Shown: positions 34,253 to 44,121, counted from the stretch's first letter. The stretch: DNA of 64,000 bases from Parafilimonas terrae (GCF_900115755.1 NZ_FOXQ01000017.1:34546-98545); one strand, 5' to 3'. The notes: generated by a model from the sequence alone, not told the origin. Made by a program: numbers and translations.

Positions 34253-34283
34253 TTTGCCACGCCGCCAGATTGCCGTACCTTCG
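34253..34283 (+). promoter_or_regulatory. Bacteroidota-type promoter of typA
   Basis: TTTG (34253-34256), a 19-bp spacer and TACCTTCG (34276-34283) match the Bacteroidota sigma-A consensus TTTG-N19-TANNTTTG with one mismatch. It is 17 bp upstream of the typA ATG, so the leader would be very short. Confidence 0.65.
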
Positions 34284-34300
34284 CGCCTCAAATTTTGAAA

Positions 34301-36112
34301 ATGCAGATAAGGAACATAGCGATAATCGCTCACGTTGACCACGGTAAAACCACCCTCGTTGACAATATTCTACGCGCAACAAAGGTTTTTCGTGACAACC
34401 AGGAAACAGGCGAACTAATAATGGATAGCAACGACCTGGAACGTGAACGCGGCATTACTATCTTCTCTAAAAATGCGGCGGTAACCTATAATGACGTTAA
34501 AATAAACGTGATAGATACCCCGGGCCACGCCGATTTTGGCGGCGAAGTGGAGCGTGTATTGAAAATGGCCGATGGCGTTATTCTGCTGGTGGATGCTTTT
34601 GAAGGCCCCATGCCGCAAACACGTTTTGTGCTGCAGAAAGCATTGCAGCTAAACCTGCACCCAATAGTGGTAATTAATAAAGTGGACAAGCCTAACTGCC
34701 GTCCGGATGAAGTGCATGATGCCGTTTTTGAATTATTCTTTAACCTTGATGCTACTGAAGAGCAGCTTAATTTCCCCACCTATTACGGCAGCGGCAAACA
34801 GGGCTGGTTCAACGATTCATTAACGCCTTCTGAAGATATTACGCCATTATTGGATGGTATTTTAAAATATGTGCCCGAGCCTAAAGTGAGCGAAGGCCCG
34901 CTGCAAATGCAGATAACTTCACTCGACTATTCATCTTTTCTTGGCAGGATTGCGGTGGGTAAAGTTACCCGCGGCAGCATAAAAGAAAACCAGCCGATTG
35001 CTTTAATGCAAACAGACGGCACGGTAAAAAGAGCCCGCGTGAGGGAATTATATGTATTTGAAGGAATGGGCAAGAAGAAAGTAACTGAAGTGCTCGCCGG
35101 CGATCTTTGCGCCGTAGTGGGTTTGGAAGATTTTAATATTGGCGACACTATTGCCGATGCCGAAAACCCTGAGGCTTTACCGGTTATAAGCGTGGATGAG
35201 CCTACCATGAATATGATGTTTGGCATAAATAACTCACCTTTTTATGGTAAAGATGGAAAATTTGTAACCTCACGTCATATACGCGACAGGCTTTTTAAAG
35301 AAACCGAGAAAAACCTGGCGCTGCGTGTGGAAGATACGGACAGCGGCGATGCCTTTTTGGTATATGGCCGCGGTATTTTGCACCTGGGCATTTTAATTGA
35401 AACCATGCGCCGCGAAGGTTACGAGTTAACCGTAGGCCAGCCAAAGGTTATTATTAAAGAAATTGACGGCAGAAAAACCGAGCCTTACGAAACACTGGTG
35501 GTGGATGTGCCGCAGGAATTTGCCAGCAAGGTTATTGACCTGGTTACACGTCGTAAAGGCGAAATGCACGTAATGGAAACCAAGGGCGAAATGCAGCACC
35601 TGGAATTTGAAATTCCTTCCCGCGGGCTTATTGGTTTGCGTACGCAAATGCTTACCGCCACTGCCGGCGAAGCCGTGATGGCGCACCGCTTTAGCGAATA
35701 TAAAGGATGGAAAGGTGCCATTCCGGGCAGGAATAACGGTGTATTAATATCAAAAGATGCCGGTACCACCACAGCCTATTCATTAGATAAATTGCAGGAC
35801 CGGGGATTCTTCTTTGTTGATCCGGGCGAGGCGGTTTACAAAGGCCAGATTGTAGGCGAAAACAATAAACCCGGCGATTTGGTGATTAATCCGAATGAAG
35901 GTAAAAAGCTTACCAATATGCGTGCAAGCGGCAGCGATGCGGCAACGAACATTGCACCTAAAACATTGATGACTTTAGAAGAATGTATGGAATATATTCA
36001 GTTTGATGAGTGCATAGAAGTAACGCCGAACTTCATCCGTATGCGTAAAGTAATTTTAGACGAAGAAGAAAGAAAGCGCCAGCAGAAAAGAATGGCTGCT
36101 GAAGAAGTATAA
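34301..36112 (+). CDS. typA: Translational GTPase TypA/BipA
   Basis: The product is 603 residues from the ATG at 34301. The open frame runs back to 34139 but that part includes promoter sequence and is not homologous to TypA, so it is excluded. It has AHVDHGKTTLVDNIL (P-loop), ERERGITI, DTPGHADFGGEV and NKVDKP, then EF-G-like domains III and V and the TypA C-terminal domain (RFSEYKGWKGAIPGR and NGVLISKDAG). It is a ribosome-associated GTPase involved in 50S assembly and stress growth. The gene is monocistronic with its own promoter and a terminator at 36174. Confidence 0.95.
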   Translation: MQIRNIAIIAHVDHGKTTLVDNILRATKVFRDNQETGELIMDSNDLERERGITIFSKNAAVTYNDVKINVIDTPGHADFGGEVERVLKMADGVILLVDAFEGPMPQTRFVLQKALQLNLHPIVVINKVDKPNCRPDEVHDAVFELFFNLDATEEQLNFPTYYGSGKQGWFNDSLTPSEDITPLLDGILKYVPEPKVSEGPLQMQITSLDYSSFLGRIAVGKVTRGSIKENQPIALMQTDGTVKRARVRELYVFEGMGKKKVTEVLAGDLCAVVGLEDFNIGDTIADAENPEALPVISVDEPTMNMMFGINNSPFYGKDGKFVTSRHIRDRLFKETEKNLALRVEDTDSGDAFLVYGRGILHLGILIETMRREGYELTVGQPKVIIKEIDGRKTEPYETLVVDVPQEFASKVIDLVTRRKGEMHVMETKGEMQHLEFEIPSRGLIGLRTQMLTATAGEAVMAHRFSEYKGWKGAIPGRNNGVLISKDAGTTTAYSLDKLQDRGFFFVDPGEAVYKGQIVGENNKPGDLVINPNEGKKLTNMRASGSDAATNIAPKTLMTLEECMEYIQFDECIEVTPNFIRMRKVILDEEERKRQQKRMAAEEV

Positions 36113-36129
36113 ACAGTTTTTATGTGCCT

Positions 36130-36146
36130 GACACCTCAAAGGTGTC
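36130..36146. other. Small hairpin downstream of typA
   Basis: GACACC pairs with GGTGTC around TCAAA in the typA trailer, without a T-run. It may only be an RNA 3' end structure. Confidence 0.3.
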
Positions 36147-36173
36147 TGACGCAATAAACCTTAAACTTATATT

Positions 36174-36216
36174 TAACCTGTTAGATTTACAATCTGGCAG
36201 GTTTTTTATTTTTAAA
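36174..36216 (+). terminator. Terminator after typA
   Basis: AACCTGTTAGATT pairs with AATCTGGCAGGTT, followed by TTTTTATTTTT. Confidence 0.8.
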
Positions 36217-36295
36217 CCCCTGTACTCTTCGTTATCTCTGCGTGAAAATATATCACGCAGAGGTAATTGGGCTAACATAGAAAAAGATTGCTATA

Positions 36296-37168
36296 GTGAC
36301 TGATCTTTTAAAGCATATTGCTGAAAAACTTTCTTCGCATTTTAATCAACCGGTTCAATTGCAGGGGCAGCGGCAGGCTTTTGGCGGCGACATTAATCAA
36401 ACTTTCAGGCTGCAAACGAATATCGGCCCTTTCTTTTTAAAGCTTAACAATGGAAAGCCGAACGATATGTTTGAAAAAGAATTTAATGGCCTGCTGCTCA
36501 TGCATCAAACCAAAACTATTAAAACTCCTGAACCAATTTTTCACGGGATAATTGATAATAAAATTTTTCTTATAACGGAATTTATAGAGAAAGGCAGCTC
36601 TTCCAAAAACTTCTGGCAAACCTTTGCGCAGCAACTGGCAGGCCTTCACAAACATTCCAATGAATTGTTTGGCTTAAACGAAAATAATTATATCGGTTCA
36701 CTTCATCAACCCAATGCATACTGTGAAACATGGAACGAATTTTATACATCGCAACGCATACTGCCGCTTATGCAGCTTGCTTTCAGCCAAAATAAATGCA
36801 GTAAAGAAGATGTTACAAAAACAGAAAAGCTTTGTAAGCGTTTAAATGATGTTTTCCCTGTAGAAAGCCCTGCCTTAATACATGGAGATCTTTGGAGTGG
36901 CAATTTTATGGCCGGAAATAACAACGAACCGGTAATTTTTGATCCGGCAGTTTACTATGGTAACCGTGAAATGGATATTGCCATGAGCCTGCTCTTTGGC
37001 GGTTTCAACAGCAGCTTTTATAATTATTACAATGAGGCTTTCCCTTTACAACCCGGCTGGAAAGAGAGGATTGAACTTTGCCAGCTTTACCCGCTTATTG
37101 TGCATCTGATTTTATTTGGCGGGCATTATTATAATTCAGTTATGAATATTATCAATTCATATATATAA
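36296..37168 (+). CDS. Fructosamine kinase family protein
   Basis: The 290-residue protein begins at GTG (36296). It has the family blocks QAFGGDINQTFRLQT, GPFFLKLNNG (catalytic Lys near residue 50), HGDLWSGNFMAG (the HGDxxxxN catalytic loop) and VIFDPAVYYGNREMDIAMSLLFGGF. This fits fructosamine-3-kinases, which phosphorylate sugar adducts on lysine to start protein deglycation. The kinase fold is that of aminoglycoside phosphotransferases. It is flanked by terminators upstream and has a 100-bp gap before the cytochrome gene. Confidence 0.9.
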   Translation: MTDLLKHIAEKLSSHFNQPVQLQGQRQAFGGDINQTFRLQTNIGPFFLKLNNGKPNDMFEKEFNGLLLMHQTKTIKTPEPIFHGIIDNKIFLITEFIEKGSSSKNFWQTFAQQLAGLHKHSNELFGLNENNYIGSLHQPNAYCETWNEFYTSQRILPLMQLAFSQNKCSKEDVTKTEKLCKRLNDVFPVESPALIHGDLWSGNFMAGNNNEPVIFDPAVYYGNREMDIAMSLLFGGFNSSFYNYYNEAFPLQPGWKERIELCQLYPLIVHLILFGGHYYNSVMNIINSYI

Positions 37169-37268
37169 ATTTACAGCGCAATACTAACGTGCTTTAAACG
37201 CATTAAGACAGGATTACTTTCATATCAAATAATACTGTTAACCTATTTACTATATCAAAACAAACAAA

Positions 37269-37871
37269 ATGAAAAAACAAACTGCGCTCATTGCTATGGC
37301 ATGTTTTGCCGGGCTGCTCTCTTACAGGTGCACAACATCTACTAAAACTACTCCTGCAGCCGACAGTACTTTAACTGATGTGAATATATATGGAGGCTTT
37401 AAAAGCCAGGTGGAATGGGGATCGCACCTCGTAGCTATTTCAGGCTGCAATGATTGCCATACTTCAAAAAAGATGACAGATAAAGGCCCTGTGGATGATA
37501 CAAGCGTTATGCTGGCAGGCCATTTTGCGCAAGGGCCGGTTCCGCAGCTTTTGCCCGACCAGGTGGCAAAGGGCATGGGCGCCACTTATGACAATACAGC
37601 GTGGCACGGCCCGTGGGGACATTCTTATGCAGCCAATCTTACACCAGATTCTACCGGTATAGGAGAATGGACGGAAGAACAATTTATAAACTGTCTCCGT
37701 AAAGGTATTTTTAAAGGTATTGAAGGCTCCAGGCCGCTTATGCCGCCCATGCCTGTAGCAGGCGTAAATAATATGACAGATGATGAATTAAAAGCCATTT
37801 TTGCTTATCTGAAAACCGTTAAGCCTGTTCATAATGTTGTGCCAGACTACCAGCCGCCGGCAACGCATTAG
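37269..37871 (+). CDS. Monoheme c-type cytochrome, lipoprotein
   Basis: The 200-residue protein has an N-terminal signal with a lipobox-like LLSYRC near residue 21. GCNDCHTSKK provides one CxxCH heme site near residue 64, and the Met in MPPMP near residue 158 may be the distal axial ligand. EEQFINCLRKGIF and TDDELKAIFAYLKTVKPVHN are typical of cytochrome c domains that accept electrons in periplasmic pathways. It would be matured by the CcmF/CcmE proteins. The partner dehydrogenase or oxidase is not in the window. Confidence 0.88.
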   Translation: MKKQTALIAMACFAGLLSYRCTTSTKTTPAADSTLTDVNIYGGFKSQVEWGSHLVAISGCNDCHTSKKMTDKGPVDDTSVMLAGHFAQGPVPQLLPDQVAKGMGATYDNTAWHGPWGHSYAANLTPDSTGIGEWTEEQFINCLRKGIFKGIEGSRPLMPPMPVAGVNNMTDDELKAIFAYLKTVKPVHNVVPDYQPPATH

Positions 37872-37905
37872 TAAGTTTAGCTACGCACTGTTAATGTTAC
37901 CAAAT

Positions 37906-37945
37906 AAAAAAAGGATTGAACGTTTTTAGGTTCAATCCTTTTTTT
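37906..37945. terminator. Bidirectional terminator
   Basis: AAAAAAAGGATTGAAC pairs with GGTTCAATCCTTTTTTT between the convergent cytochrome and outer-membrane genes. Confidence 0.9.
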
Positions 37946-37964
37946 AAATAAATTATCTGCTGCT

Positions 37965-39509
37965 TTAAAATTTAAAACCGGCTGTAAGCAATACGTTAAG
38001 CCGTTGATTTTTCAGTTCGGCGAATGTGTTTGCTTTGTCACTTAAACGGTAAGGAAAGTTTACATCTTTATTAAAAATTGCTGCTATGGTAAGATCAATA
38101 AAAAAGCCATGATTGCGATAGCCTAACCCGCCTGCAGCCATAATGCGGTTTGCTTTTAACTGCTTATCATCATAGGGGCTTCCGTAATAAGCTGCGCCCA
38201 AGCGGATAGCGTAAGGTGAAAATTTAATTTCACCACCAAGCCTGAAGTTCAGGGCGCCTTTATAATAGGATTTGATAACCTCATTTAAAGAGCGATAATA
38301 ATCATCGGTTGCATCGTTATAATATCCGTTATCATCGGCCTGTTGAAGAAAACGTGAGCCCCGATGATTTACATATTCCACATCAGCAGTAATAAACCCC
38401 TTCTGCAATTTTACATTTTCCACTTCTTTAAAAACATAAGCAGCACTTGCCACTATTTTATAAGGCGTTATTTCGTTATAGCGCGTTTCACCAACCGCAT
38501 TTGAAAAATCACTGCTCTTGGATGTTTGTACACCGGCGTAACCTTCTGTATCGGTTGTTATAGCAGCCTTTAATTTATCGGTGTAACTCATAAAAGAGGG
38601 CGTATGTATTGCAAGGCCTAATCTTAAAGATTGTTCCGGGCGATAAATAAGGCCGAAGCGTGCATTCAAACCTATACCATTTAAGGTATGGTTTTGCGTA
38701 AAGGTTGAATAAGCGAAATCATTGTTTGCATTATTCGCAGGATCTGTTTCTGTATAGGTAATATCCTGGGTGTAAAAAGATAAAGGCACGTTTATGCTGG
38801 CGCCAAGCATTAATTTATCGTTGTGATTACTGGCAAAGCCAAATGAAATTTCGTATATGCCGCCGCCGGTTGTTTCATCATATTGTTGCTGCACGCTGTT
38901 GCCATTGCCAACAGGCACAAGGCTCCTGTAACCCTCAAGACTGCCTGAAGGGCCTGAAATACTATCAATCAAATAAGTAAAAAAAGCCAGGGACGAACCG
39001 AAAGGATAGTCATTGGATGCTGACTGAATATTGGCATTATCTGCCACAAGCTGTTCAAGGTATTGTTCAGAATAAGAACTGTAGTCATTCAGCCCGCTGT
39101 AAGAAACTTTATTATTATAACTCGCCAACTGGTTTATTGAAATTGAAAACGCAGAAGAACGGCCTGGCCTGCTCATCTTCCCCCCAATAACAACGCCTGT
39201 AGTACCTAACTGGAATGTTGATTTTTTAATATTATCCAATACAGAACCCCTGTAATCAGATTTATTATTGTTCATTAAAAATGAAGGGGAAATCACAAAC
39301 TCACTTGTTTTATAAAAGCCAAGGCCTGCGGGGTTCACAGAAGACGAAGTGATATCGCCGCCCAGAGCGCCAATAGCACCTCCAACAGAAACACTGCGGG
39401 CGGTGCCATAGGGAACAAACCATGCATTTTTGGTTATATCGTCTACAAATTGTGAAAAGCTGTAACTATATATAAATGCGCCTATCGTTAAAAGCAAAAC
39501 TTTCCGCAT
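37965..39509 (-). CDS. OmpP1/FadL-like outer membrane protein
   Basis: From the ATG at 39509 the protein is 514 residues; a TTG two codons upstream is unlikely. The signal peptide is MRKVLLLTIGAFIYSYSFSQ. YGTARSVSVGGAIGALGGDI and SSSVNPAGLGFYKTSEFVIS near the N-terminus are the conserved hatch-like region of OmpP1/FadL-family porins, and the rest is rich in alternating residues ending with a C-terminal Phe (LLTAGFKF), as outer-membrane barrels do. Such proteins import hydrophobic compounds or have unknown roles. It is followed on the same strand by a Tyr/Asn-rich lipoprotein gene upstream (39562). Confidence 0.88.
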   Translation of the reverse strand: MRKVLLLTIGAFIYSYSFSQFVDDITKNAWFVPYGTARSVSVGGAIGALGGDITSSSVNPAGLGFYKTSEFVISPSFLMNNNKSDYRGSVLDNIKKSTFQLGTTGVVIGGKMSRPGRSSAFSISINQLASYNNKVSYSGLNDYSSYSEQYLEQLVADNANIQSASNDYPFGSSLAFFTYLIDSISGPSGSLEGYRSLVPVGNGNSVQQQYDETTGGGIYEISFGFASNHNDKLMLGASINVPLSFYTQDITYTETDPANNANNDFAYSTFTQNHTLNGIGLNARFGLIYRPEQSLRLGLAIHTPSFMSYTDKLKAAITTDTEGYAGVQTSKSSDFSNAVGETRYNEITPYKIVASAAYVFKEVENVKLQKGFITADVEYVNHRGSRFLQQADDNGYYNDATDDYYRSLNEVIKSYYKGALNFRLGGEIKFSPYAIRLGAAYYGSPYDDKQLKANRIMAAGGLGYRNHGFFIDLTIAAIFNKDVNFPYRLSDKANTFAELKNQRLNVLLTAGFKF

Positions 39510-39561
39510 AAACAATCGAAATGATTTTTATGGATGAGGATTATTGATTTCTGAATTCATT

Positions 39562-40299
39562 TTATGGACGTGTACGGGAACCACCGCCGCTTGTTCTGGC
39601 GCCGCCGCCTGAACTCATGCTGCTGCCGCTGCTGCTGTTGTTAAACGTGCGAACAGGCGTTGAATTGTTATTTCTATTTGAATTATTATACCGGTTTGAA
39701 TTATATGTATCGTTGCTTCGCCTGTTGTTTGTATTCAGGTTACTGTTATTATACGACCTGTTGCGGTTGCCATTTTGCATAGGCATATTGTAGGTGTTAT
39801 AATTCCTGTTTTTGTAGCCGGAAAAGTTTGCATTATTTCGAAGCGGCTTATAGTAAACATCAGGGTTTTTATAATACACCACCGTATAATAAGGGCTATA
39901 CCATGAGCTCCATGGATTATACCAGGAACTATAACCATAGTAAGGATAATAACCATACCCGCCCCAGCCTAATCCGTAACCCAGGCTCAACGACATATAA
40001 GAAGTATATGGGCTATACCAGTTATTATAAAAATAACGGCTGTCATACCAGTAACTGTAATCATCCAGGCCGCTCCATTTAGTATAATTCCTTGCTTTCA
40101 TGCGCAGGTAATAATCATCTTCATTGGCAGAAGCGTATGTATCATACCTGTCATTATAGGCTTCATACCTGTCCTGTGCTTCAATATTTTTAGCGGGTGA
40201 ATAATAAACGTCATCAGGCGTTTGCGAAGCCTTATAGGCAGGCGAACAGCTAAAAAAAATCGTTATCACACATAGCAGGCAAACTAAATTATTTTTCAT
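39562..40299 (-). CDS. Tyr/Asn-rich low-complexity lipoprotein
   Basis: From the ATG at 40299 (GTG at 40305 also in frame) the 245-residue protein begins with a lipoprotein signal KNNLVCLLCVITIFFSCSP. The mature part changes from a charged region (DDVYYSPAKNIEAQDRYEAY) to repeated Tyr/Trp/Gly (YGYYPYYGYSSWYNPWSSWY), then Asn/Arg-rich and Ser/Gly-rich tails ending GSRTRP. No catalytic domain is visible. Tyr-Gly-Asn composition suggests a flexible, possibly surface-exposed or cross-linking protein, but this is only inference. It lies between the OmpP1-like gene and proS. Confidence 0.75.
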   Translation of the reverse strand: MKNNLVCLLCVITIFFSCSPAYKASQTPDDVYYSPAKNIEAQDRYEAYNDRYDTYASANEDDYYLRMKARNYTKWSGLDDYSYWYDSRYFYNNWYSPYTSYMSLSLGYGLGWGGYGYYPYYGYSSWYNPWSSWYSPYYTVVYYKNPDVYYKPLRNNANFSGYKNRNYNTYNMPMQNGNRNRSYNNSNLNTNNRRSNDTYNSNRYNNSNRNNNSTPVRTFNNSSSGSSMSSGGGARTSGGGSRTRP

Positions 40300-40376
40300 T
40301 CTCACATGTTTGTATGCTAAGTTATTACATTTGCCGCGTTTATCATTTAAATTAACTTGTCTTTTTTACAAACGGT

Positions 40377-41855
40377 ATGGGCAAAGCAATAACAGCGAGA
40401 AATGAAGATTATTCACAGTGGTACAATGATCTTATTTTAAAAAGCGAACTGGCAGATTACAGTGCGGTAAGGGGCTGCATGATTATAAAACCTTACGGGT
40501 ATGCACTCTGGGAAAACATGCGGGATGCACTTGATAAAATGTTTAAAGATACAGGCCATGTTAATGCCTATTTCCCGCTGTTTGTGCCGAAAAGTTTGTT
40601 TGAGGCCGAAGAGCAAAATGCCGAAGGTTTTGCCAAGGAATGCGCCGTAGTAACCCACTACAGGCTAAAATCAGATCCGGATAAAAAGGGGAAGCTGATC
40701 GTTGATGAAGAAGCAAAGCTGGAAGAAGAATTAATCGTTCGCCCCACAAGTGAAGCCATCATCTGGAACACTTATAAAAACTGGATTCAAAGCTACCGCG
40801 ACCTGCCTATTTTAATCAACCAGTGGGCAAACGTAGTACGCTGGGAAATGCGCACCCGCCTGTTTTTGCGCACCGCAGAATTTTTATGGCAGGAAGGCCA
40901 TACGGCTCATGCTACAAAAGAAGAAGCTTTGTTTGAAGCCAGGCAAATGCTGGATGTTTATGCCGATTTTGTAGAAAACTTCATGGCCGTACCGGTAATC
41001 AAAGGTTCCAAAACGCCAAATGAGCGTTTTGCCGGCGCCGAAGACACGTTATGTATTGAAGCGCTGATGCAGGATGGTAAAGCTTTACAGGCCGGAACAT
41101 CGCATTTTCTCGGGCAGAATTTTGCCAAAGCCTTCGATGTAAAGTTTAGTGATAAGAATAATAAACTCGAATATGTTTGGGCCACAAGCTGGGGCGTAAG
41201 CACAAGACTTATTGGCGCATTGGTTATGGCGCACAGCGACGACGACGGGCTTATTCTTCCGCCAAAAATTGCACCGCACCAGGTGGTAATTGTGCCTATT
41301 TATAAAAATGATGAACAAAGAGCTGCTATTGCCCATAAAGTAAATGAAATTACGGCAAGCCTTAAACAGTTGGGTATAAGGGTTAAATACGATGATTCAG
41401 ATAATGCAAGGCCAGGCTGGAAGTTTGCAGAATATGAAATGAAAGGTGTGCCTGTGCGTATCGCTATCGGCCCGAAAGACCTGGAAAACAATACTGCAGA
41501 AATAGCCAGGAGGGATACGAAGGAAAAGAAAACCATAAGCCTCGATAATATAATGGGCGAGGTTATTTACCTGCTCACTGATATTCAAAGCAATATCTTC
41601 AATAAGGCAAAAAAACACCTTGATGATCACATCACCAGGGTAAATACGTGGGAAGAATTTGTTGATGTGCTTGAAAACAAAACCGGCTTTGTAAGCGCAC
41701 ACTGGGATGGCACAGGCGAAACCGAAGAAAAAATCAAGGAGCTTACAAAAGCCACTATCCGCTGCATACCTTTTGATGCCGAACAGGAAGAAGGCGTTTG
41801 TGTGCTGACAGGAAAACCTTCCAAACAAAGGGTGTTATTTGCAAAAGCTTATTAA
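40377..41855 (+). CDS. proS: Prolyl-tRNA synthetase (ProS type 3)
   Basis: The 492-residue class II synthetase charges tRNA-Pro. It has the class II motifs 2 and 3: [20 protein letters not shown] with [22 protein letters not shown], and [21 protein letters not shown]. The editing domain present in long bacterial ProS is absent, and an extra C-terminal domain is present, as in the archaeal/eukaryotic-like type. The C-terminus ([17 protein letters not shown]) ends the zinc-binding-type domain. It is a housekeeping gene. A terminator follows at 41905. Confidence 0.95.
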   Translation: MGKAITARNEDYSQWYNDLILKSELADYSAVRGCMIIKPYGYALWENMRDALDKMFKDTGHVNAYFPLFVPKSLFEAEEQNAEGFAKECAVVTHYRLKSDPDKKGKLIVDEEAKLEEELIVRPTSEAIIWNTYKNWIQSYRDLPILINQWANVVRWEMRTRLFLRTAEFLWQEGHTAHATKEEALFEARQMLDVYADFVENFMAVPVIKGSKTPNERFAGAEDTLCIEALMQDGKALQAGTSHFLGQNFAKAFDVKFSDKNNKLEYVWATSWGVSTRLIGALVMAHSDDDGLILPPKIAPHQVVIVPIYKNDEQRAAIAHKVNEITASLKQLGIRVKYDDSDNARPGWKFAEYEMKGVPVRIAIGPKDLENNTAEIARRDTKEKKTISLDNIMGEVIYLLTDIQSNIFNKAKKHLDDHITRVNTWEEFVDVLENKTGFVSAHWDGTGETEEKIKELTKATIRCIPFDAEQEEGVCVLTGKPSKQRVLFAKAY

Positions 41856-41904
41856 TAAGGTTGGATAGTATTAACTTATCCGATCCTTGTCAAAATATGT
41901 ATTA

Positions 41905-41936
41905 AAAACCGGTGCTTTTCGCCGGTTTTTATTTTT
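41905..41936 (+). terminator. Terminator after proS
   Basis: AAACCGG pairs with CCGGTTT over a loop of TGCTTTTCG, then TTATTTTT. Confidence 0.8.
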
Positions 41937-41957
41937 GCACAAATGAATTTTGCCGGT

Positions 41958-43700
41958 ATGAAAAGAATGATGTGCCTGCTTGGCTTTGCAATATGTGTAT
42001 TGTTTAGTTTCTGCAAAAAAGAAATTGGCGGCAACGATGATGATAATGGCGGTACGCTCTCACCACCTGATGATACTATTCCGGCAATAGTAACACCTGC
42101 AGACCCAACGCTTGCCAACTCCATCGGTTTTTTTATGAATGACTGGCAGCCTAAAACTTTTACTGCACCGGATGCGAAAGATACAACTGTACCTGCTTCG
42201 GCAGGCATCACTGTTACAGTGGATGCATCAACTGTTCTTACAAAAATATCACCCCTATTATTTGGTAATAATGCTAATTCCTGGATGGGCGATTTTACCG
42301 ACGCAGCATTATTACAGTACATTAAAGATTTAAAGCCAAAAGTTATACGGTTTCCCGGCGGAAGTATTAGTGATATTTATTTCTGGAACCAATCCGCCAA
42401 TTCTAAACCTGGCGATACACCTGATAATTTGCTGAATGCAGATGGCGTTGCAGCGCCTGCCGGTTACTGGAGTGGAATGAATAATGATAACTGGACATGC
42501 TCGGTTGATAAATATTACCAGATGCTTCAAAATACCGGTAATGAAGGTATGATAACCGTTAATTATGGTTACGCCCGTTATGGCACATCTTCAAACCCGG
42601 TTGCGGCGGCTGCACATCTTGCTGCAGACTGGGTGCGGTATGATAATGGCCGCACAAAATACTGGGAGATTGGTAATGAAAACCACGGCAATTGGGAGGC
42701 AGGTTACCGCATTGATCTTTCCCAAAACAAAGATGATCAGCCTGAAATTATAACCGGGACTTTATACGGGCAACATTTCAAAATTTTTGCTGATTCCATG
42801 CGCAAAGCAGCCAGTGAAATTGGGGCAACCATTTATATAGGCGCATTGCTTATAAGCCAGCCGCCGCAATCTTACCAAACAGAAACAGAAAAGAACTGGA
42901 ATAATGGTGTGCTTACCGCGGCAGGCAACATGCCTGATTTTTTAATCACCCATGATTATTTCACGGCATACCAAACAGATGCCCCACCTGCTGAAGTGCT
43001 GGCAAGCGCCACCAGTGTGCCTTCTGCAATAATGAATTATTTGAATCAAAGCCAGCAAAACGCCGGTTTATCTTCAAAACCAATTGCTTTAACTGAATTT
43101 AATATATTCTCTCAAGGTTCACAGCAGCAGGTTTCCCAGGTTTCGGGCATGCATGCCGTGCTCGTATTAAATGAATTGATGAAGAATAAGTTCGGCTTTG
43201 CCAGCCGCTGGGACCTTGCCAATGCATGGGAAGAAGGAAATGACCATGGCATGTTTAGCCAGGGTGATGAGCCGGGTGTGCCTAAGTGGAACCCCAGGCC
43301 CGCATTCTATTACTATTATTTTCTTCAAAAAATGCTGGGTGACCGTTGTATAAATGCCAGTGTTTCAGGCGGAAATAATATTAATGCTTATGCTTCTACG
43401 TTTAGTTCGGGAGAAATTGGCGTAACCCTGGTTAACCAGTCCTCATCCTCTCAAACAATAAAACTTGCCTATAAAAATTTTAATGCCGGCAGCAAATTTT
43501 ACTGGTACACTTTAACCGGCGGAACAAATAACAACAGTTTTTCGAGAAAAGTTTATGTAAACAGCCGGGGAACAAGTTTGCCGGCAGGAGGCCCCTTAAA
43601 TTATGCTGCTGTAAAAGCTTATTCCGCAAGTGCAGCAAACGGGGTTTATGTAAACCTGCCGCCTATGGGCGTGGTTTTCCTGGTGGTTGAAAAGCTATAA
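41958..43700 (+). CDS. Lipoprotein glycosidase, GH51-like alpha-L-arabinofuranosidase fold
   Basis: The 580-residue protein starts MKRMMCLLGFAICVLFSFCK, a lipoprotein signal (an ATG at 41943 would add five residues). VIRFPGGSISDIYFWN and KYWEIGNENHGNW are clan GH-A signatures; the Glu in GNEN is the probable acid/base, and IALTEFNIFS the probable nucleophile. This layout (GxFPGG, GNEN, TEFN) is that of GH51 arabinofuranosidases and relatives. A C-terminal beta domain (residues 470-580) ends with PMGVVFLVVEK. The Gly/Asp-rich linker after Cys suits surface attachment. The precise family and substrate were not confirmed by search. Confidence 0.75.
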   Translation: MKRMMCLLGFAICVLFSFCKKEIGGNDDDNGGTLSPPDDTIPAIVTPADPTLANSIGFFMNDWQPKTFTAPDAKDTTVPASAGITVTVDASTVLTKISPLLFGNNANSWMGDFTDAALLQYIKDLKPKVIRFPGGSISDIYFWNQSANSKPGDTPDNLLNADGVAAPAGYWSGMNNDNWTCSVDKYYQMLQNTGNEGMITVNYGYARYGTSSNPVAAAAHLAADWVRYDNGRTKYWEIGNENHGNWEAGYRIDLSQNKDDQPEIITGTLYGQHFKIFADSMRKAASEIGATIYIGALLISQPPQSYQTETEKNWNNGVLTAAGNMPDFLITHDYFTAYQTDAPPAEVLASATSVPSAIMNYLNQSQQNAGLSSKPIALTEFNIFSQGSQQQVSQVSGMHAVLVLNELMKNKFGFASRWDLANAWEEGNDHGMFSQGDEPGVPKWNPRPAFYYYYFLQKMLGDRCINASVSGGNNINAYASTFSSGEIGVTLVNQSSSSQTIKLAYKNFNAGSKFYWYTLTGGTNNNSFSRKVYVNSRGTSLPAGGPLNYAAVKAYSASAANGVYVNLPPMGVVFLVVEKL

Positions 43701-43707
43701 AAAAAGT

Positions 43708-43733
43708 AAAGGCCACAGCACATTGTGACCTTT
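43708..43733. terminator. Bidirectional hairpin
   Basis: AAAGGCCACA pairs with TGTGACCTTT between the convergent glycosidase and DUF6496 genes. A T-run (TTTTTTT) follows on the minus strand. Confidence 0.7.
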
Positions 43734-43794
43734 AAAAGGATTGTTTTAAGCAGCAATCCAAGAAGTTAAACCGGGAGCAATTTATTTAATAATT

Positions 43795-44121
43795 CTATTT
43801 AGAGCTCTTCTTTGCCGATTTTTTTGCTGATTTCTTGGCTGTCTTTTTAGGTGCAGCCTTCTTTGCTGTCTTTTTGGTAGCCGTTTTTTTCGCTGCCTTT
43901 TTTGGAGCTGATTTTTTCGGAGCAGCTTTCTTTGAGCTCTTCTTTGCAGCCTTCTTCGGCACCTTGCCGCCTTCTTTTCGCGCTTCAGATAAACCTATTG
44001 CAATTGCCTGCTTGCGGCTTGTAACTTTTTTACCGCTCCGGCCGCTTTTCAGTTTTCCTTCTTTCATTTCGTCCATTGCACGTTTTACCTTGCTTTGGGC
44101 TTTTTTTCCATATTTAGCCAT
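43795..44121 (-). CDS. DUF6496 protein with histone H1-like Lys/Ala tail
   Basis: This 108-residue protein has a folded N-terminal half (MAKYGKKAQSKVKRAMDEMK, then KKVTSRKQAIAIGLSEARK), which I recognise as DUF6496, and a C-terminal half made of Lys, Ala and Pro repeats such as KKAAPKKSAPKKAA. The tail is like eukaryotic histone H1 and the bacterial nucleoid proteins of the HctA/AlgP type, suggesting DNA compaction. Family members are of unknown function. It is encoded opposite and upstream of the DUF72 gene. Confidence 0.82.
   Translation of the reverse strand: MAKYGKKAQSKVKRAMDEMKEGKLKSGRSGKKVTSRKQAIAIGLSEARKEGGKVPKKAAKKSSKKAAPKKSAPKKAAKKTATKKTAKKAAPKKTAKKSAKKSAKKSSK

Noticed and set aside
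34139..34300. N-terminal extension of typA
   Set aside because: Not part of TypA; it covers array DNA and the promoter. Start placed at 34301.
33998..34342. Minus-strand frame with Lys-Thr-Asp-Lys repeats, and plus-strand frame at 34002-34298
   Set aside because: Same reason as array A; the minus-strand frame also runs through the typA promoter.
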